A stretch of DNA of 64,000 nt from an uncultured Enterorhabdus sp. (GTDB lineage: Bacteria > Actinomycetota > Coriobacteriia > Coriobacteriales > Eggerthellaceae). The stretch is from NCBI GenBank assembly GCA_947649205.1, contig CANSQM010000012.1, positions 1-64,000 on the forward strand, written 5' to 3'. Below are positions 10,666-20,969 of this stretch, piece by piece (the first letter of the stretch is position 1; each line of letters starts with the position of its first letter). A model generated the notes under the pieces. It did not search any database and was not told the origin of the DNA. It worked only from the letters and a program-made list of their open reading frames with translations. Made by a program: the position numbers and the translations under genes.

Positions 10666-10693
10666 CGGGCGGCCGTCCCAAGGCGGCCGCCCG
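10666..10693. terminator. Hairpin between convergent genes
   Basis: CGGGCGGCC and GGCCGCCCG flank a 10-base loop between the stop codons of the 10216 gene and the convergent phosphohexomutase gene. GC-rich stem, no strong T-run. Probably a shared bidirectional terminator. Confidence 0.5.
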
Positions 10694-10723
10694 CACCAAC
10701 GCGAAATGCTCGGCCCGTTGACG

Positions 10724-12136
10724 CTACAGGCTCGTCACCACGGCCTCGGCAGCATCGAGCAGCGCTTCCACTTCCTCAGTCGTGGCCGCCTCGGCGTAGA
10801 CGCGCACCAAGGGCTCGGTGCCACTCGGGCGCATCATCACCCAGGCATCGCCTTCCAGCAGAAGCTTCACGCCATCGCGGCGATCCACATCCACCACACG
10901 CTTGCCGGCGATCTCCTCGGCCGTGTAGGTGGGAACCGTTTCGGCGCGGAAGCGGGCCATCTGCTCGGGGGTGATGGACAGGCCACGACGGGCGAATTCC
11001 AAGCGGCCGATATCGGCGAGCATCTCGTCCACCAGCGCGCCCAAGTCCTTGCCGGACTGGGCCATGCACTCGGTGAGCAGCAGGGCCATGAGCAGGCCGT
11101 CGCGCTCCTTCACGTGGCCAGGCAGGCCGATGCCGCCGGACTCCTCGCCGCCGATCATCACACCGCCCTTCTCCATCTCGCCGTAGATCCATTTGAAGCC
11201 CACGGGCGTGCTCACCAGCTCAAGCCCCAGCTTGCGGCACATGCGGTCGAGCATGGCCGAGGCCGTCACGGTGGACACCACGCGGCCAGTCTCGCCGCGA
11301 TCCACCATGTGCTTGGTCAGCAGCGTGATGATGCGATGGGCGTTCACGTAGTTGCCCCGGGCGTCGCCGGCGGCGATGCGATCGGCGTCGCCGTCGTTGA
11401 TGAACAGGGCGTCGTAACCGAGGGCGCCCACCTTCGCCAGGCCCTCGTCCACCCAAGGCTGGATGGGCTCCGGGTGCAGGCCGGCAAACGTCGGGTCGGC
11501 ATCGTTGTGGATCTCCGCCACCTCCACGCCCAAATCGCGCAGCAGGTCGGCCAGATAATGGCGGCCAGCGCCGAACAGCGGATCCACCACCACGCGCAGG
11601 CCCGCGCCACGAATGGCATCCACATCCACCAGCTCGCGCAGGGCGGCCAGGTAGTCGGTCATGAGATCGGCCGTCTGGAAGGGGCCCAAGACGTCGGTGG
11701 GATCGGGCGGCAGCACCGCTTCCACCCGGTCGGTGAACTCGGCGGGGCTCGCGCCGCCATCGGCCATGCGCAGCTTCACGCCGAGGTACTCGGCCGGGTT
11801 GTGGGAGCTCGTGAGCATGATGCCGCCCACCGCGTCGTCGTTGTGCGCCACCGACCAGCAGAGCGTGGGGGTGGGGCAGTAGTCCTCGGTGAGCAGCACG
11901 GTGAAGCCGTGGCCCGCAGCCACCTGGGCCGCCAGCTCGGCATAGCCGTGGGCATCCTGGCGACAATCGTGGCCGACGATGAGCGTGCCGGGTGCGTCGG
12001 CGTCACGGCCAGCCGCCACGGCCTCTTCCTTGAAGATGCGGGCCGCCGCATCGATGACGCGGTTCAGATTATCGGGCGTGAAATCTTCCCCGATAATAGC
12101 GCGCCAGCCGTCGGTACCGAAATGAATGTCAGCCAT
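10724..12136 (-). CDS. Phosphoglucomutase/phosphomannomutase family enzyme
   Basis: A 470-aa alpha-D-phosphohexomutase. The catalytic phosphoserine loop is TSSHNP (about residue 107), the metal loop is DGDADR (about 245), and the C-terminal phosphate-binding loop is RPSGTEP (about 440). The N-terminal FGTDGWRAIIGEDF is typical of the family. It interconverts hexose 1- and 6-phosphates for sugar-nucleotide or glycogen metabolism. Whether it prefers glucose, mannose or glucosamine cannot be told from the sequence. Confidence 0.93.
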   Translation of the reverse strand: MADIHFGTDGWRAIIGEDFTPDNLNRVIDAAARIFKEEAVAAGRDADAPGTLIVGHDCRQDAHGYAELAAQVAAGHGFTVLLTEDYCPTPTLCWSVAHNDDAVGGIMLTSSHNPAEYLGVKLRMADGGASPAEFTDRVEAVLPPDPTDVLGPFQTADLMTDYLAALRELVDVDAIRGAGLRVVVDPLFGAGRHYLADLLRDLGVEVAEIHNDADPTFAGLHPEPIQPWVDEGLAKVGALGYDALFINDGDADRIAAGDARGNYVNAHRIITLLTKHMVDRGETGRVVSTVTASAMLDRMCRKLGLELVSTPVGFKWIYGEMEKGGVMIGGEESGGIGLPGHVKERDGLLMALLLTECMAQSGKDLGALVDEMLADIGRLEFARRGLSITPEQMARFRAETVPTYTAEEIAGKRVVDVDRRDGVKLLLEGDAWVMMRPSGTEPLVRVYAEAATTEEVEALLDAAEAVVTSL

Positions 12137-12204
12137 GGGATGCCTCCTGGTTAGGCGGGTACTGCACAGTGCCGTTGATTATAGTGGAAGGCCGCCCTGC
12201 TGCG

Positions 12205-13659
12205 TCAGATTACAATGGGAATATCGGCACCGCGGGAGTGAACGACCTGCTCGGTGGTATCGCGCATCCACTGGAGCGGCTTGTCCTGGGTGCTGAGGAA
12301 CGTGTGGCGCGCCACGAGCTCGTCGTTGTAGTTCTCCAGAGCGTACACCGCGTGGGCCCCGTCCTCAATATGGTTCACGAGGGGAATCCACCGCACATTC
12401 TGAATGGTGACCGGCCCCTGCTCAGCGGCCCCATCATCGCCCGCGCCGTCGCCGGCCGCTCCAGCGCCGGCCGCGTCGCCATCGGCCTGCGCCCCGGCCC
12501 CTTCCCCGTCCGATTCCGCGCCTTCCGCGGCCTCGGTGCCCGCCGCGGGCTCGCGCACGAAATCGCAGGCGAGCATGCCGGCCAGCTCGCTTTCCAGATG
12601 CGGCGTGTCATGGGTGCTCTTGAAGTCGCCGAGGGCGTAGGCCACCAGCGTCTTGTGGCCGTCGGCCCCTTCCACCCATTCCACGGGACCGATGACGTGG
12701 GGGTGCGACCCCAGCACGATATCGACGCCCAGGTCGGCGAACAGCTGGGCGTAGGTCAGCTGCTGCTCGTCGGGTTCCATCTGCTTCTCGGTGCCCCAAT
12801 GGGCCGCCACAATGACCACATCGGCCAGCTCGTGGGCCTGGGCAACCTGGGAGCGGATACGGTCCTCGTCCAGGAAGCTCACGGCGTAGGAGGGAATATC
12901 GTCGGGCTCGAAGCCGTTCAGCCCGTAGGTGTAGTCGAGCAGGGCGAAGGTGATGCCCTCGCGCTCCACCACGGGAATGGCATCGGCCTCCTCCGGGGAG
13001 GTGGCGGTGCCGGTAAAAGCCACGGGCTTAGTGTTCCACAGCTCGCGGGAATGCTCCACGGCCCCGAAGTTGCCCCAGTCATAGCAATGGTTGGAGGCGG
13101 AAACTATCAGATCGAAACCGGTGTCCACCAGGGCATCGGCCAGGTCGTCGGGGGCGTTGAACGAGGGGTAGCCCTGCACGCCTAAATCGTCGCCGCCGAG
13201 GTGCACCTCCTGGCTCACGAAGGCCAAGTCGGCGCCTTCGATATAAGAGCGCACCGGCGCGTAGATGGGCCGGTAGTCGTAGGTGCCGTCGCCGGCCTCG
13301 CCGGCCAGACCGTCGGCGTAGGCTCCCAGGGTCTTCTCGGGCAGGTTGTCCCCCACGGCCACGAAGGACACGGTTGGGCCGGGGGGCTCGCTCGCCACCT
13401 CGGCGACCTCCCCCGTGTCGGACAGGGCTGCGGGCTGAGCCGCGCACGAGGCGACGGAGGACACGATCCACCACAGCAGCAGGGCCGCGATGACCAGGGC
13501 GGCAAGGCGCAGGCTCAGACCGCTCTTCCCCGCCGGCGCGCCGCCAATGGCCCCGGGCACGCCGAAGGGCCCCATGCTTCCCAGCGATGAGTGGCCTCGG
13601 CCCCCCACGTAGATATTGCGGCGCCGCGTCGGGCCCGGCCGCCGATGATGTCGCTCCAC
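12205..13659 (-). CDS. CapA-family (PgsA-like) metallophosphatase-fold protein, membrane-anchored
   Basis: About 484 aa: a short cytoplasmic N-terminus, one transmembrane helix (AALVIAALLLWWIVSSV), then a CapA domain with FVAVGDNL, SASNHCYDWG, AAHWGTE and GSHPHVIGP motifs. These belong to the poly-gamma-glutamate capsule biosynthesis family. An Ala/Gly/Asp/Glu-rich low-complexity insert interrupts the domain near its C-terminal third. The start is uncertain. GTG 13659 has AAGGAG at the right distance, whereas ATG 13716 lies inside a TATAAT. No capBCD partners are nearby, so the capsule role is unproven. Confidence 0.82.
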   Translation of the reverse strand: MERHHRRPGPTRRRNIYVGGRGHSSLGSMGPFGVPGAIGGAPAGKSGLSLRLAALVIAALLLWWIVSSVASCAAQPAALSDTGEVAEVASEPPGPTVSFVAVGDNLPEKTLGAYADGLAGEAGDGTYDYRPIYAPVRSYIEGADLAFVSQEVHLGGDDLGVQGYPSFNAPDDLADALVDTGFDLIVSASNHCYDWGNFGAVEHSRELWNTKPVAFTGTATSPEEADAIPVVEREGITFALLDYTYGLNGFEPDDIPSYAVSFLDEDRIRSQVAQAHELADVVIVAAHWGTEKQMEPDEQQLTYAQLFADLGVDIVLGSHPHVIGPVEWVEGADGHKTLVAYALGDFKSTHDTPHLESELAGMLACDFVREPAAGTEAAEGAESDGEGAGAQADGDAAGAGAAGDGAGDDGAAEQGPVTIQNVRWIPLVNHIEDGAHAVYALENYNDELVARHTFLSTQDKPLQWMRDTTEQVVHSRGADIPIVI

Positions 13660-13804
13660 GGGCGCTCCTTCTCCCATTGCCGCGCATAGCCCCCAGGGCT
13701 TGTCTCTCCGGCCCATTATACGCCTTCGACCGCAGCCGCCCCCGCAGATCGGCAGACGACCTTCCGTGGGGCGAGCGGGCCGCGACGATCAATCAGGGGC
13801 GACC

Positions 13805-15274
13805 TCACGACCCCAATTGCTCGTCGATCAGATCCAGCAGCTCCTGTTTGGAATGCACGTCGAGCTTCCGGTAAATGCGATCACGGTGGGAGCAGACCGT
13901 CCCCGACGAGATGAACAGCTGGTTTTGAATGTAAGCCGTGCTGCGCCCCCGGGCCAGCAGCCCCAGCACCTCGCGCTCACGCTTCGACAGGCCGCTCTCC
14001 TCAGCCAGCACCTCCACCGCCTGCTCGACGGTATTCGGCGGCTGAGGAGCCCGGTCCTCCTGACCAAACAGTCCGATGGTCTTCACGATTTCCTCTGGCA
14101 GAACCAGCAGGTACACCACCATGGTCAGCAGGGCCATCACAATGACGAGGGTCGTCACCACGCCGCCCTGGGTCACGAGGCTGCCGCCGAACAGCTCTCC
14201 CTGGCAGGCCCAGAACGTGAGGCCCACCAGGGTGCTCACCCAAAACGCTACGCGGCCCGCGCCCCACACGAAGGAGGCGGGGTAGTCGAGTCGACGGTGG
14301 GAATGGCTGAAAAAGATCCAGAAGACGATTTCCAGCCAGGCCCCCGCCGAGAAGGCGATGGCGTAGGTCACGAAGGGAATGCCCCAGTGCTCGAAGAGCA
14401 AGAACAGGCAGGAGCACACGAGTAGCAGCGGGGTGAGCCGATAGAGAACCCGCAGGGGCTCCCGGGCCCAGGCGCCCACGGCGGCGAAGGCCACAGCCGC
14501 CACGACCGTGCCCACCAGGCGCGCCAGCTCGAAGGACGAGGAGAGCGACGAGGTGCTCGCAAAGTACTCCCCCGACAGCATAAGCGCGCTGCGGGCAACG
14601 AGTTCCATGATGAACATGGCCGCGCATAGCCGGACAAGGGCGTTCGCCCCGCGCCGCTTGAGCCCCGCTGGGCAGCCCAGAACCCCGCCGCCATCGGGCC
14701 CAGCGCCCTTGCTTCCCGTCGGCGCCGTCGCTGTCCCGTCGGTCTCCTCGCCCTTCACGAACAACAGCGCGAAACCCGAGGCGAAGCCGAGCGCGACGAG
14801 GGCCGCGTCCGCCAACCCAGTCGGAAGGAATCCCAAGAAGAAGCAGAGGAGCGCCGCCATGGCGAAGCCGATGCTGAGGGCAGCCATGAGCCGCTTCTCC
14901 GTCATGCGGCTGCTCACGTCGCCCCACTGCATGAGGACGAGCCCGAAGCCCAGGGCGCACAGACCGTCGGCCACGGGCAGTACCGCCGCCCCGGCGAAGC
15001 GAAGCAGGACCGTGCCGACGGCGAGGGCCGAAGCGCCGGCCACGACGGCGCGGCGGGACAGCAGGCGCAGCGGGCGGCGCAGCGACATCCCCATGAGGAC
15101 GGCCAGAGCCGCCGACAGCACGGGGATGAAAACGGCCAGCATGCTGCCTGAAACCGCCAGAGAGAAGGGCTGGGTCACCCCGCTGCTCGCAAGGAACATC
15201 AGCGCCCACGCCCGCATGCAGCCGAAGCCGAGGGAAAAGGCCGCCAACGACATCCCGCTCTTCTCTTCGCCCAT
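13805..15274 (-). CDS. Membrane-anchored LuxR-family transcriptional regulator
   Basis: 489 aa with about 12 hydrophobic segments across residues 10-400, arranged like an MFS-type transporter, then a C-terminal LuxR/GerE HTH (about 425-485: LSKREREVLGLLARGRSTAYIQNQLF). Large membrane LuxR proteins of this design are abundant in Eggerthella relatives and usually sit beside the reductase operon they control. This one is divergent from the DmsA-like operon at 15558. The start is ATG 15274 behind GAGGGG. Confidence 0.88.
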   Translation of the reverse strand: MGEEKSGMSLAAFSLGFGCMRAWALMFLASSGVTQPFSLAVSGSMLAVFIPVLSAALAVLMGMSLRRPLRLLSRRAVVAGASALAVGTVLLRFAGAAVLPVADGLCALGFGLVLMQWGDVSSRMTEKRLMAALSIGFAMAALLCFFLGFLPTGLADAALVALGFASGFALLFVKGEETDGTATAPTGSKGAGPDGGGVLGCPAGLKRRGANALVRLCAAMFIMELVARSALMLSGEYFASTSSLSSSFELARLVGTVVAAVAFAAVGAWAREPLRVLYRLTPLLLVCSCLFLLFEHWGIPFVTYAIAFSAGAWLEIVFWIFFSHSHRRLDYPASFVWGAGRVAFWVSTLVGLTFWACQGELFGGSLVTQGGVVTTLVIVMALLTMVVYLLVLPEEIVKTIGLFGQEDRAPQPPNTVEQAVEVLAEESGLSKREREVLGLLARGRSTAYIQNQLFISSGTVCSHRDRIYRKLDVHSKQELLDLIDEQLGS

Positions 15275-15557
15275 TGAATCCCCTCGCTCCCGTGACCGGC
15301 GCGGGCACGGCCGAGCTAGCTGCCGAACGCTTCCCGACTGCGCCCCGCGGCGCCCGCTTGTTTGATCTACGTCCAATTATGGGGGAAGCCCTCAGTTCCA
15401 TGCCAGCGGTTTTCACCGCCATTTTGCAGGGCAAAGACAAATTACGGCGTTTTAGTTACACGGTTTGGCCGCACTTGGGCCCTTTTATTGGCAGCATTCC
15501 AGCCGCTCGCACCCTAAGGTAAGGGGGCCCGTTCAAAGCAAGGAGAACAGAGAGGAC

Positions 15558-18233
15558 GTGACAATCGTGTCGGAGCACGCAACGACCCCACCCCTGGATC
15601 GCCGCCAATTCCTGCAAGCCGCGGCGGCCCTGGGAGCGGCATCGGCCGCAGCCCTTTCCGGGTGCGACCAATCCCTTCGGGAAACCGACGAGGCCTCCCC
15701 CACCCTCGAGGCCCTGGAGGGAGGCGAATGGATCACCTTCAACTGCACCACACCGACGTGCGCCTATCGATGCCACAACCAAGCCTATGTGGTTGACGGC
15801 ATCATCATGCGCCAGGGGACCGGCAACACCCATGAGGACAGCCCCGATTTTCCGCAGCTGCACCCCTGCATCAAGGGCATGAGCACGCGCCGCATCGTAA
15901 CCGGGGTGGAGCGGCTCAAGTACCCCATGAAGCGCAAGCACTGGTCGCCTGGCGGCACCGAGGTCAACGCCCACCTGCGCGGAGCCGACGAGTGGGAGCG
16001 CATCAGCTGGGACGAGGCCATCCGCACCATCGCCTCGGAGCTGGTCCGCATCCGAGACACCTACGGCAACCGCGCCTTCCTCGCCCTCGGCGAGCTGGAT
16101 CCGAAGCTGTCCGGCGGCCTGGTCGGCAGTCCCATCCTGAACGCACTCGGCGGCTGTCTGACCACCTGGGGCCAGGCATCCCAGGGCGGCTTCCCCGTCG
16201 TGGCCCGCAACATGCGGGGCGCCTGGTCCTCCGGGGTCGCCGACGCCCAGGACCGCATGGCCCTGCGCCATGCGAAGCTCATCGTGTTCTGGGGAACGAA
16301 CCCCGCCTGGACCGCCAGCGGGGGCAATATGTGGCACTTCCTCAACGCCAAGAAGGCCAGCGGCGCCAAGGTCATCTTCGTCGACCCCTTCCTGCACCAG
16401 TCGGCCCAGGCCATCGGCGACGAGTGGATACCCTGTCGCCCGGGCACGGACGGCGCTCTGCTGGAGGCCCTCGCCTACGAGATGATCGTCAACGACTGGC
16501 AGGACCAGGAGTTCCTGGACACCTATTGCCTGGGCTTCGACGCCGACCACATGCCGCCCGACGCAAAACTGGACGAGAACTTCAAGGACTACATCCTCGG
16601 CACCTACGACGGCATTCCCAAGACGCCCGAGTACGCGAGCGCCATCTGCGGCACGCCCGTGGAGACTATCAAGCGTTTCGCCCGGGAAATCTCCAGCACC
16701 AAGCCCATGGCCTGGAAGTCCTCCGGCGCCCCGGCCCGCACCTACTACGGCAACCGCTACGCCCAGCTCTTCTTCACCGTGGGCTGGATGACCGGCAACG
16801 TGGGCGTGCTGGGCGCGGAAATCTCGGCCGGCGCCTCGAACCCCAACAGCCAGCTCGGCACCCCGGGCGGCGTGGCCATGGTGTCCTTCGGGTCCAGCGG
16901 CTACAAATATCCGCCGAACCCCCTGTGCACCGAGCCCCGGGCGGGCAGCAAGGTGCAGAACGGCGCCTTCGATCCCGAAGAGGAGTACGGCATCCCCTTC
17001 ACCGAGACGTTCAAGGCCGTGGTGGACGGGGCCTACGCCGTGCCCGGGCCCCGCGGAGAAACCAAGCCCTGCGACATTCGCTGCATCGTCCGCGATACCA
17101 TCCACCAGCCCGCCTCCCAACAGTCCGGCGGCATCTACGTCGAGCCGGCCTTCCGCAAGGAGACCGTGGAATTCGTGCTCGTCCAAGATCGCTACCTCGT
17201 GCCCGACGCCCAGTACGCCGACATCCTGCTGCCCGTGACCTCCACCCTTGAAGAGGAGCTCTGCTGCTGCAACTTCCTGGCCCCGGCGGAGATGGCCCTC
17301 GTCGGCCGCCGGGTCATCGAGCCCTACTTTGAATCGAAGTCCGATGCCGAGATCTTCTTCCTCCTGTGCGACGAGCTCGGTATCGGGGAGGATGTCGTGC
17401 CCCGCATGACCTTGAAGCAGGCGGAGTTCACCAAGATCCTCGGCGCCACCATTCTCCAGGAGGACGGTTCCCGGGCGCCCCTCGTCACCATCACCCAGGA
17501 GCAGATCGACGCCTACGGGGTGGAAGGCGAGCCCACCGAGGGGCTCATTCCCCTGGATGACTTCATCGCCCAGGGCGGCTACCAGCTCCCGCGCGAGGAC
17601 GGCGACCACTTCATGAACATCTTCCATCAGGGGTTCATCGCCGACCCCGTGGCAAACCCCGTGGAGACCACCTCCGGCAAGTACGAGATCTACTGCCAGT
17701 CGCTCAAGGATTACTACGACCGGGCCTGCTTCAACGACATCGACGCCCTGCCCAAGTACAAGCCCTCGCCCGAGGGGGCCGAAGAGGCCCGGGCCGGCGG
17801 CGAGTACCGCTACCAGCTCATCACCGCCCACATCATCCGCCATTCCCACAGCTCCTTCGCCAACGTGAAGCAGCTTGACGAGGTGTTCGCCAACGACCTG
17901 CTCATGAACGCCGCCGACGCCCGGGCCGAGGGCCTCGGGAAGGGCGACTGGGCGCTGGTCAGCACCGCCGAGGGCGGCCGCATCGCCCGGCGCGTGAACC
18001 CGGTGCCCCACCTCATGCCCGGCGTCGTCATACTGGGTCAGGGCAACTGGCGCTCCATCGATCCGGCCTCCGGCATCGATATCGGCGCCAACGCCAACAC
18101 CCTCTGCCGCAGCGAGCTGCTCGGCGACGGCTACCAGTGCTACAACACGAACCTGCTGAAAATCGAGCCCTACACCGGAGAGGAGCTCCTGCCCGACTAC
18201 CGGCGCGCTCCCCTTGCGGTCGATCTGCCCTAG
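15558..18233 (+). CDS. Tat-exported molybdopterin oxidoreductase, catalytic subunit (DMSO reductase family)
   Basis: About 891 aa. A twin-arginine signal (LDRRQFLQAAAALGAASAAALSG) ends at a possible lipobox Cys. An N-terminal [4Fe-4S] site follows as C-x4-C-x3-C-x31-C (CTTPTCAYRC to HPCIKG). The molybdopterin domain has IVFWGTNPAWTASGG, and the C-terminal dinucleotide-binding domain includes YQLITAHIIRHSHSSF. It would reduce a small organic or sulfur/nitrogen oxide substrate outside the cytoplasm; the substrate cannot be read from the sequence. GTG 15558 or GTG 15567 is the likely start. First gene of an operon with an FeS subunit and a TorD-like chaperone. Confidence 0.92.
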   Translation: MTIVSEHATTPPLDRRQFLQAAAALGAASAAALSGCDQSLRETDEASPTLEALEGGEWITFNCTTPTCAYRCHNQAYVVDGIIMRQGTGNTHEDSPDFPQLHPCIKGMSTRRIVTGVERLKYPMKRKHWSPGGTEVNAHLRGADEWERISWDEAIRTIASELVRIRDTYGNRAFLALGELDPKLSGGLVGSPILNALGGCLTTWGQASQGGFPVVARNMRGAWSSGVADAQDRMALRHAKLIVFWGTNPAWTASGGNMWHFLNAKKASGAKVIFVDPFLHQSAQAIGDEWIPCRPGTDGALLEALAYEMIVNDWQDQEFLDTYCLGFDADHMPPDAKLDENFKDYILGTYDGIPKTPEYASAICGTPVETIKRFAREISSTKPMAWKSSGAPARTYYGNRYAQLFFTVGWMTGNVGVLGAEISAGASNPNSQLGTPGGVAMVSFGSSGYKYPPNPLCTEPRAGSKVQNGAFDPEEEYGIPFTETFKAVVDGAYAVPGPRGETKPCDIRCIVRDTIHQPASQQSGGIYVEPAFRKETVEFVLVQDRYLVPDAQYADILLPVTSTLEEELCCCNFLAPAEMALVGRRVIEPYFESKSDAEIFFLLCDELGIGEDVVPRMTLKQAEFTKILGATILQEDGSRAPLVTITQEQIDAYGVEGEPTEGLIPLDDFIAQGGYQLPREDGDHFMNIFHQGFIADPVANPVETTSGKYEIYCQSLKDYYDRACFNDIDALPKYKPSPEGAEEARAGGEYRYQLITAHIIRHSHSSFANVKQLDEVFANDLLMNAADARAEGLGKGDWALVSTAEGGRIARRVNPVPHLMPGVVILGQGNWRSIDPASGIDIGANANTLCRSELLGDGYQCYNTNLLKIEPYTGEELLPDYRRAPLAVDLP

Positions 18234-18243
18234 GAGGTGCCCC

Positions 18244-18882
18244 ATGGGACAACTCGGATTCCACCATAACGCCGATATCTGCATCGGCTGCAAGGCCTGC
18301 GTCATCGCTTGCAAGGACAAGAACGACCTTCCCCTCGGCGAGAAGTTCCGCCGCGTGTACGACTACGCCAACTGCGACTGGACCGTGGACGAGACCGGGG
18401 CCTGCGAGCCGTCGAACTTCTTCGCCTATTCGGTATCCATCGCCTGCAACCACTGCGCTGCCCCTGCCTGCCGGGACGCCTGCCCCGCCGGGGCCATCCA
18501 CAAGCGGGAAGAGGACGGCATCGTCTGGCGCGACGACAGCGTCTGCATCGGCTGCGGCAGCTGCGCGGCGGCCTGCCCCTACGGCGCTTCCTACGTCAGC
18601 GAGGCCACGGGCACGGCCCGCAAGTGCGATTTCTGCATGGATCTCCTCGAGCAGGGCGAGCGTCCCTACTGTGTCGCCGCCTGCTCCATGCGCTGCCTCG
18701 ACTACGGCGACATCGACGAGCTGAGGGCCACCTACGGCGACCGCGCGAGCATCGCCCCCATTCCCGACGACACGGCGACGGGCCCCTGTGTGGTGTTCAC
18801 GCCCTCCCGCATGAATCCCGACGGAGCCCTGGAGGGCATCGTGCTCAACGCCGAGCAGGAACTGATCTCCGAAACCGTGTAA
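18244..18882 (+). CDS. DmsB-like electron-transfer subunit with four [4Fe-4S] clusters
   Basis: 212 aa with four Cys groups: CIGCKACVIAC, CNHCAAPACRDAC, CIGCGSCAAAC and CDFCMDLLEQGERPYCVAAC. This is the ferredoxin-like electron-transfer chain of DMSO reductase-type complexes. ATG 18244 has a strong TAGGAGG site, 10 bp after the catalytic subunit stop. No membrane-anchor (DmsC/NrfD) gene follows, so the electron donor is unclear. Confidence 0.94.
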   Translation: MGQLGFHHNADICIGCKACVIACKDKNDLPLGEKFRRVYDYANCDWTVDETGACEPSNFFAYSVSIACNHCAAPACRDACPAGAIHKREEDGIVWRDDSVCIGCGSCAAACPYGASYVSEATGTARKCDFCMDLLEQGERPYCVAACSMRCLDYGDIDELRATYGDRASIAPIPDDTATGPCVVFTPSRMNPDGALEGIVLNAEQELISETV

Positions 18883-18950
18883 CCCTCCCACCGGGGGCCA
18901 AAGCGTGTTCGGCTCCGGCCCTCGGCCCCCTCCCCGAGAAACGAGACCCC

Positions 18951-19670
18951 ATGGCCACTCCCTCTCCCTTCGCGCTGCTGCTGCCGGCCCGGGCAGCGGT
19001 GTACCAGCTGCTGCGCACCCCCTTCGCTGTCGAGCCCGACGAGGCCTTCGTCCGCGCCGTGGCCGACCCCTCGACCGCCGCGGTGTTCGACGGCTTCTGG
19101 AACGCCGCCGACGAATCCCTCGCCGCCCCGGGCCGCGCCGCCATGGCCGCGTGGCAGCGGGCCGCCGACGCCCGGCTCACCGCCGAGGAGGCGCTCCGCC
19201 AGGGCGCCGGAGCATTCTGCCCGCTCTTCGTCGGCCCCGGCCCCCTCGCCGCCCCGCCCTGGGAATCGGTCTACGGGAACGGCGACCAAACCCTGTTCCA
19301 GGCCTCTACCCTCGCGGTGCGGCGCGCCTACGTCGCCCACCAGCTCATTCCCCGCACCTACCCCCATGAGGCCGACGACAGCCTGGCCCTGGAGTTGGAT
19401 TTCCTCGCCGCCCTCGGCGAGCGCATGACCGAGGCGTGGGAGCGCGGGGAGACGGGGGAGGCCCTATCGGCGGCCCGCAGCTCCGTCCAATTCCTCGACG
19501 AGCACCTCCTGCGCTGGATCGGCCCCTTCCACACGAAACTCTCCCAAACCGTTCGCGGCCTCTTCTACCGTGAAACGGCGGCCGTGATCGAGACCTTCGC
19601 CACGGCCGACCGTTCCCTTCTCGCTTCGTTGGCCGATGCGGCAGGCGCGCCGGCAACAGAGGTCGCCTGA
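18951..19670 (+). CDS. TorD/DmsD-family redox-enzyme maturation chaperone
   Basis: A 239-aa all-helical protein with the family segment YGNGDQTLFQ and the later HLLRWIGPFHTKL region. TorD-like proteins bind the Tat signal of a partner molybdoenzyme and aid cofactor insertion. Its place as third gene after the DmsA- and DmsB-like subunits fits that role. ATG 18951 is preceded only by a weak ribosome-binding site. Confidence 0.87.
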   Translation: MATPSPFALLLPARAAVYQLLRTPFAVEPDEAFVRAVADPSTAAVFDGFWNAADESLAAPGRAAMAAWQRAADARLTAEEALRQGAGAFCPLFVGPGPLAAPPWESVYGNGDQTLFQASTLAVRRAYVAHQLIPRTYPHEADDSLALELDFLAALGERMTEAWERGETGEALSAARSSVQFLDEHLLRWIGPFHTKLSQTVRGLFYRETAAVIETFATADRSLLASLADAAGAPATEVA

Positions 19671-19783
19671 GCCCCCTCCTCGCGCTTTTCCCTTGAAAAC
19701 GACCCGGCGTCCCCTCGCTCCTGATACCATGGCGATCATACGAAGGAAGCGCCCGGCGCTTCAGCGCGAGAAAGAAGGTTCCC

Positions 19784-20956
19784 ATGGCCAATGCCCTACT
19801 TGCAAAAGACCCCGCTGATACCTGCGTCCTGGTGACGGGAGGAGCCGGGTTCATCGGCAGCCACACAGTCGTGGAACTGCTGGAGCAAGGCTACTCGGTC
19901 GTCATCGTGGACGACCTGAGCAACTCCAGCCACGAGGCCGTGCGTCGCGTGGGGGAGATCACCGGCATTGCCCCCGTGTTCGCCGATGAGGCCGCCGTCG
20001 CCAACACCCCTGGGCCCTCCCTCACGTTCTACGAGGCGAGCATTCTCGACCGCGCGGCCCTGGAAGCCATCTTCGCGGCCCATCCCGTGGACGTCATCAT
20101 CCACTTCGCCGGCTTCAAGGCCGTGGGCGAGAGCGTGGCCAAGCCGCTGGAGTACTACTGGAACAACATCACGGGCACCCTCGTGCTGGCCGACGTGGCC
20201 CGTGAGCACGGCTGCAAGAACATCGTGTTCTCGTCGAGCGCCACGGTGTACGGCGAGCCGGAGTTCATCCCCATCACCGAGAGCTGCCCGAAACACGATG
20301 CCACCAACCCCTACGGCTGGACCAAGTCCATGCTCGAGCAGATCCTGTCCGACCTGTACACGGGCGACAACGAGTGGAATATCGTGCTTCTGCGCTACTT
20401 CAACCCCATCGGCGCCCACGAGAGCGGCCGCATCGGCGAGGATCCCAAGGGCATTCCGAACAACCTGCTGCCCTACGTGGCCCAGGTGGCCGTAGGCAAG
20501 CTGGAATCCGTGGGCGTGTTCGGCGACGACTACCCCACCCCTGACGGCACCGGCGTGCGCGACTACATCCACGTGGTCGATCTGGCCCGGGGCCATGTCG
20601 CCGCCCTGGACTGGATGGCTGGACGTGTGGGCACAGGCGAGGCCATGGGCGTGGGTTCTGTGGCCGGCGAGCCGGCGGCCGACGGCAGCCGTCGCGGCGT
20701 GGGCATCTTCAACCTCGGCACGGGAACCGGCTCCTCGGTGCTCGACGTCATCCATGCCTTCGAGAAGGCCTGCGGCCACGAAATTCCCTACCGCATCATG
20801 GCCCGACGCCCCGGCGATATCGCCGCATGCTACGCCGATGCCTCCAAGGCCCGCGACGAGCTGGGCTGGGTGGCTGAGTACGACATGGCCCGCATGTGCG
20901 CCGACGGCTGGCGCTGGCAGTCCCAGAACCCCGACGGCTACGGGGATGCCGCCTAA
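19784..20956 (+). CDS. galE: UDP-glucose 4-epimerase
   Basis: A 390-aa extended SDR. The NAD-binding motif [10 protein letters not shown] starts near residue 18, and the catalytic set is [10 protein letters not shown] then YGWTK (Ser and YxxxK). At 390 aa it is longer than the usual 338 because of extra segments, for example near residues 55-70 and 280-305. It interconverts UDP-glucose and UDP-galactose. Terminated by the hairpin at 20985. Confidence 0.94.
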   Translation: MANALLAKDPADTCVLVTGGAGFIGSHTVVELLEQGYSVVIVDDLSNSSHEAVRRVGEITGIAPVFADEAAVANTPGPSLTFYEASILDRAALEAIFAAHPVDVIIHFAGFKAVGESVAKPLEYYWNNITGTLVLADVAREHGCKNIVFSSSATVYGEPEFIPITESCPKHDATNPYGWTKSMLEQILSDLYTGDNEWNIVLLRYFNPIGAHESGRIGEDPKGIPNNLLPYVAQVAVGKLESVGVFGDDYPTPDGTGVRDYIHVVDLARGHVAALDWMAGRVGTGEAMGVGSVAGEPAADGSRRGVGIFNLGTGTGSSVLDVIHAFEKACGHEIPYRIMARRPGDIAACYADASKARDELGWVAEYDMARMCADGWRWQSQNPDGYGDAA

Positions 20957-20969
20957 GAGCCGAAGCCCC

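Noticed and set aside
15456-18320. 954-codon open frame antisense to the molybdopterin reductase
   Set aside because: Same shadow effect over a clearly real coding strand with Tat signal and FeS motifs.
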